The translations under genes were made by a program, and so were the position numbers. A model generated the notes under the pieces. That model saw only the letters and a program-made list of their open reading frames with translations. It was not told the DNA's origin and did no database searches. Of a stretch of DNA of 15,719 nucleotides, positions 14,247-15,719 are shown piece after piece. Each line of letters starts with the position of its first letter. The first letter of the stretch is position 1. Origin of the DNA: Gammaproteobacteria bacterium (GTDB lineage: Bacteria; Pseudomonadota; Gammaproteobacteria; Steroidobacterales; Steroidobacteraceae); NCBI GenBank assembly GCA_028293725.1, contig JAQGOE010000276.1, positions 1 to 15,719 on the forward strand, given 5' to 3'.

Positions 14247-14689
14247 TGGGCCGGGATTAATCTCGGCTCGACTTGCGCGTAGTGGCACTCGCGACGACGC
14301 CTCTAGTGGTGGCGCACGCTAGTTACCGTTAGAAATTACTGGCGAATCGGACGTCGACTTCCAACGCGACTTTCACACGCGGGCTCGGGTGCTTGAAACA
14401 TTCGACGGCGAATTGTGCTCATCGCTATTGGCCTTGATTTGCCGACCTCGAGGGCTGCCGCTGGATTCTCGCGGCGAGTTGAGCCTCCACCGTAACGCCA
14501 ATGCCTAATTCCGGCACTGGACGCCTAATACTTACAATCCGACGTGATGCGTAAGTGGCTGATGCTGAAGGCTTTCGCCCGCTCCGACGTCCTTTCCTAA
14601 TGCCCAATTGGGGCCGATTCCGTAGAGATATCTGAACGGGATTGAGTCAAGGTAGTCGTTGGCTCCCAGGTGTGACGACCCGCGAGGAG
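14247..14689. other. Gene-poor intergenic region
   Basis: These 443 bp between the convergent DUF2845 and patatin genes contain no coding region I can support. Minor features are three CCTAAT-type words near 14500-14600 and the palindrome CCCAATTGGG at about 14603-14612. I see no transposase remnant, tRNA or clear intrinsic terminator. Its base composition seems less GC-rich than the neighbouring genes. Confidence 0.6.
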
Positions 14690-15719
14690 CTAATCCGGCG
14701 TGCGCACGCCCTGTCGCAACGGGGAATCCAGCGGCAGCTTTTCCAAACGCCGTACGGCGTACTCGTAGCCGGCGGCGATGGCGCGGTCGAAGCCCTTCCA
14801 GTTCAACATGTCGATTTGCGCCAAAGGGGGCTGCAGGAGCAGGTCGGTCTTTTCGCGGTGGGCGGCGGTCATGGCGTTGCTGTTGACCATGCCGGCGCGC
14901 CAGAGGATCTGGAAGATGTTAGGGCGGTGTTTCTTTTCGCGCATCCAACGCATGAGCTGCCAGGGTAGCGGGACGTCGACGTCGTCGGTATCGGTGGTGA
15001 ATGCGCGGTCGGCACCCACATCGCAGCCGATGACCGGGCCGCGGCCCAGGTCGCGCATGGCGTCGACTGGAAGGTTGTTCATGGTTCCACCGTCGACGAG
15101 CAACTCACCCTTGTGGACTACCGGGGGCAGTACTCCCGGAATGGCGACCGATGCGCGCAACCAACGCCACAGTTCACCGCGGCGATGCACTTCAGAATGA
15201 CCGGTGGTTAGGTTGGAGGACACACAGAAGAAGTCGAGCGGCAGGTCCTCGATAGTCACATCGCCAAAGGCGTGTTGCAGCAGACGCGTGACCTTACGCC
15301 CGGAGACTAGGGAAACGAACGGCAGCGTATAGTCGCGTAACGGCTTCCCGTCGACGAAGGCACGTCGAAAGCGGTCGGTCAGCTCGTCGATGCTCCAACA
15401 CAACGAGACGCCGGCGCCGAGGATCGCGCCCATGCTGGTGCCGCCCACGAGGTCTATTGGGATATCCGCCTCGCGCAGCGCTTTCACGATTCCGATATGC
15501 GCGAAGCCGCGGGCACCACCACCGGAAAGCACGAGGCCGACACCGCGGCCCGTAAGTATGCGGGCAACACGAGGAACATCCGCCTTGCTCGTGACGTGAT
15601 GATGCGGAGTGCCGGGCGGCACAGCGGCAAGCCACCGGGCGGCCGCGCCGCGCGCCAACGTCCCGTCGTGCATTAGAATGAGTTCGGCGTGCCGGGGCGC
15701 TGTGGGAGCGCTTGACGCA
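14690..15719 (-). CDS. NTE-type patatin-like phospholipase, 5' end beyond window
   Basis: The reading frame is open through the right window edge: codons above the ATG at 15673 continue without a stop (reading APRHAELIL into MHDGTLARG), so only the C-terminal part is present. Numbering from that internal Met: an HHHVTSKADVPRVARILTGR block (24-43), oxyanion loop GGGARG (51-56), nucleophile elbow GTSMG with Ser80, and catalytic Asp194 in DGG. The HHH...D..R.AR.LTGR..GLVLSGGGARGFAHIG arrangement is that of bacterial neuropathy-target-esterase homologues, which usually have cyclic-nucleotide-binding-like domains upstream. The expected activity is phospholipase/lysophospholipase at the inner membrane. 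The catalytic dyad is intact. The N-terminal domains cannot be checked here. Confidence 0.88.
   Translation of the reverse strand, partial: ASSAPTAPRHAELILMHDGTLARGAAARWLAAVPPGTPHHHVTSKADVPRVARILTGRGVGLVLSGGGARGFAHIGIVKALREADIPIDLVGGTSMGAILGAGVSLCWSIDELTDRFRRAFVDGKPLRDYTLPFVSLVSGRKVTRLLQHAFGDVTIEDLPLDFFCVSSNLTTGHSEVHRRGELWRWLRASVAIPGVLPPVVHKGELLVDGGTMNNLPVDAMRDLGRGPVIGCDVGADRAFTTDTDDVDVPLPWQLMRWMREKKHRPNIFQILWRAGMVNSNAMTAAHREKTDLLLQPPLAQIDMLNWKGFDRAIAAGYEYAVRRLEKLPLDSPLRQGVRTPD

Noticed and set aside
14425..14607. 60-aa minus-strand frame in the gene-poor region
   Set aside because: It is basic low-complexity sequence with no recognised motif and no clear ribosome binding site.

Overview
This GC-rich, gene-dense window looks like the chromosome of a gammaproteobacterium. 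The best guide is close similarity to enterobacterial YadG/YadH and to class I GshA, together with a YheT-type hydrolase and an MTA/MTI phosphorylase. A Nevskiales/Steroidobacter- or Xanthomonadales-like lineage is plausible, but the sequence alone does not settle it. No rRNA, tRNA, CRISPR array or insertion sequence was seen.

Layout. (i) 1-271: no protein gene. The minus strand carries a canonical sigma-54 promoter (146-160) followed about 100 nt later by a strong intrinsic terminator (34-72). Together they predict a short sigma-54-dependent RNA with C-rich hairpin loops. (ii) 272-1712: a divergent pair, a SPOR-domain lipoprotein (-) and a bactofilin (+), both cell-envelope or cytoskeletal proteins. 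(iii) 1765-2469: a vapBC toxin-antitoxin module (-) with a perfect 12-bp-arm operator over its promoter. (iv) 2680-5893: a GDPD-fold protein lacking key catalytic residues (+), convergent with a two-gene minus-strand unit: a receiver-TM-periplasmic protein followed by a YheT-like alpha/beta hydrolase. (v) 6035-10644: a minus-strand run of yadG, yadH, an ATP-grasp ligase, a PAP2 phosphatase and a GT4 glycosyltransferase. The first three are overlapped or nearly so. (vi) 10902-12805: gshA and a 62-aa protein, both minus. (vii) 12938-14246: an MTA/MTI phosphorylase and a secreted DUF2845 protein (+). (viii) 14247-14689: no recognisable gene. (ix) 14690 to the window edge: the catalytic end of an NTE-type patatin phospholipase (-), running off the window.

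Functional threads. Several genes concern membrane lipids and the envelope: the PAP2 phosphatase and GT4 glycosyltransferase, the patatin, the degenerate GDPD, the bactofilin and the SPOR lipoprotein. GshA and the ATP-grasp protein are peptide-bond-type ligases, and the ATP-grasp gene is translationally coupled to an ABC exporter. The observations most likely to be new are the predicted sigma-54-dependent small RNA, the receiver domain tethered to a periplasmic domain, the GDPD pseudoenzyme, and the exporter/ATP-grasp coupling.
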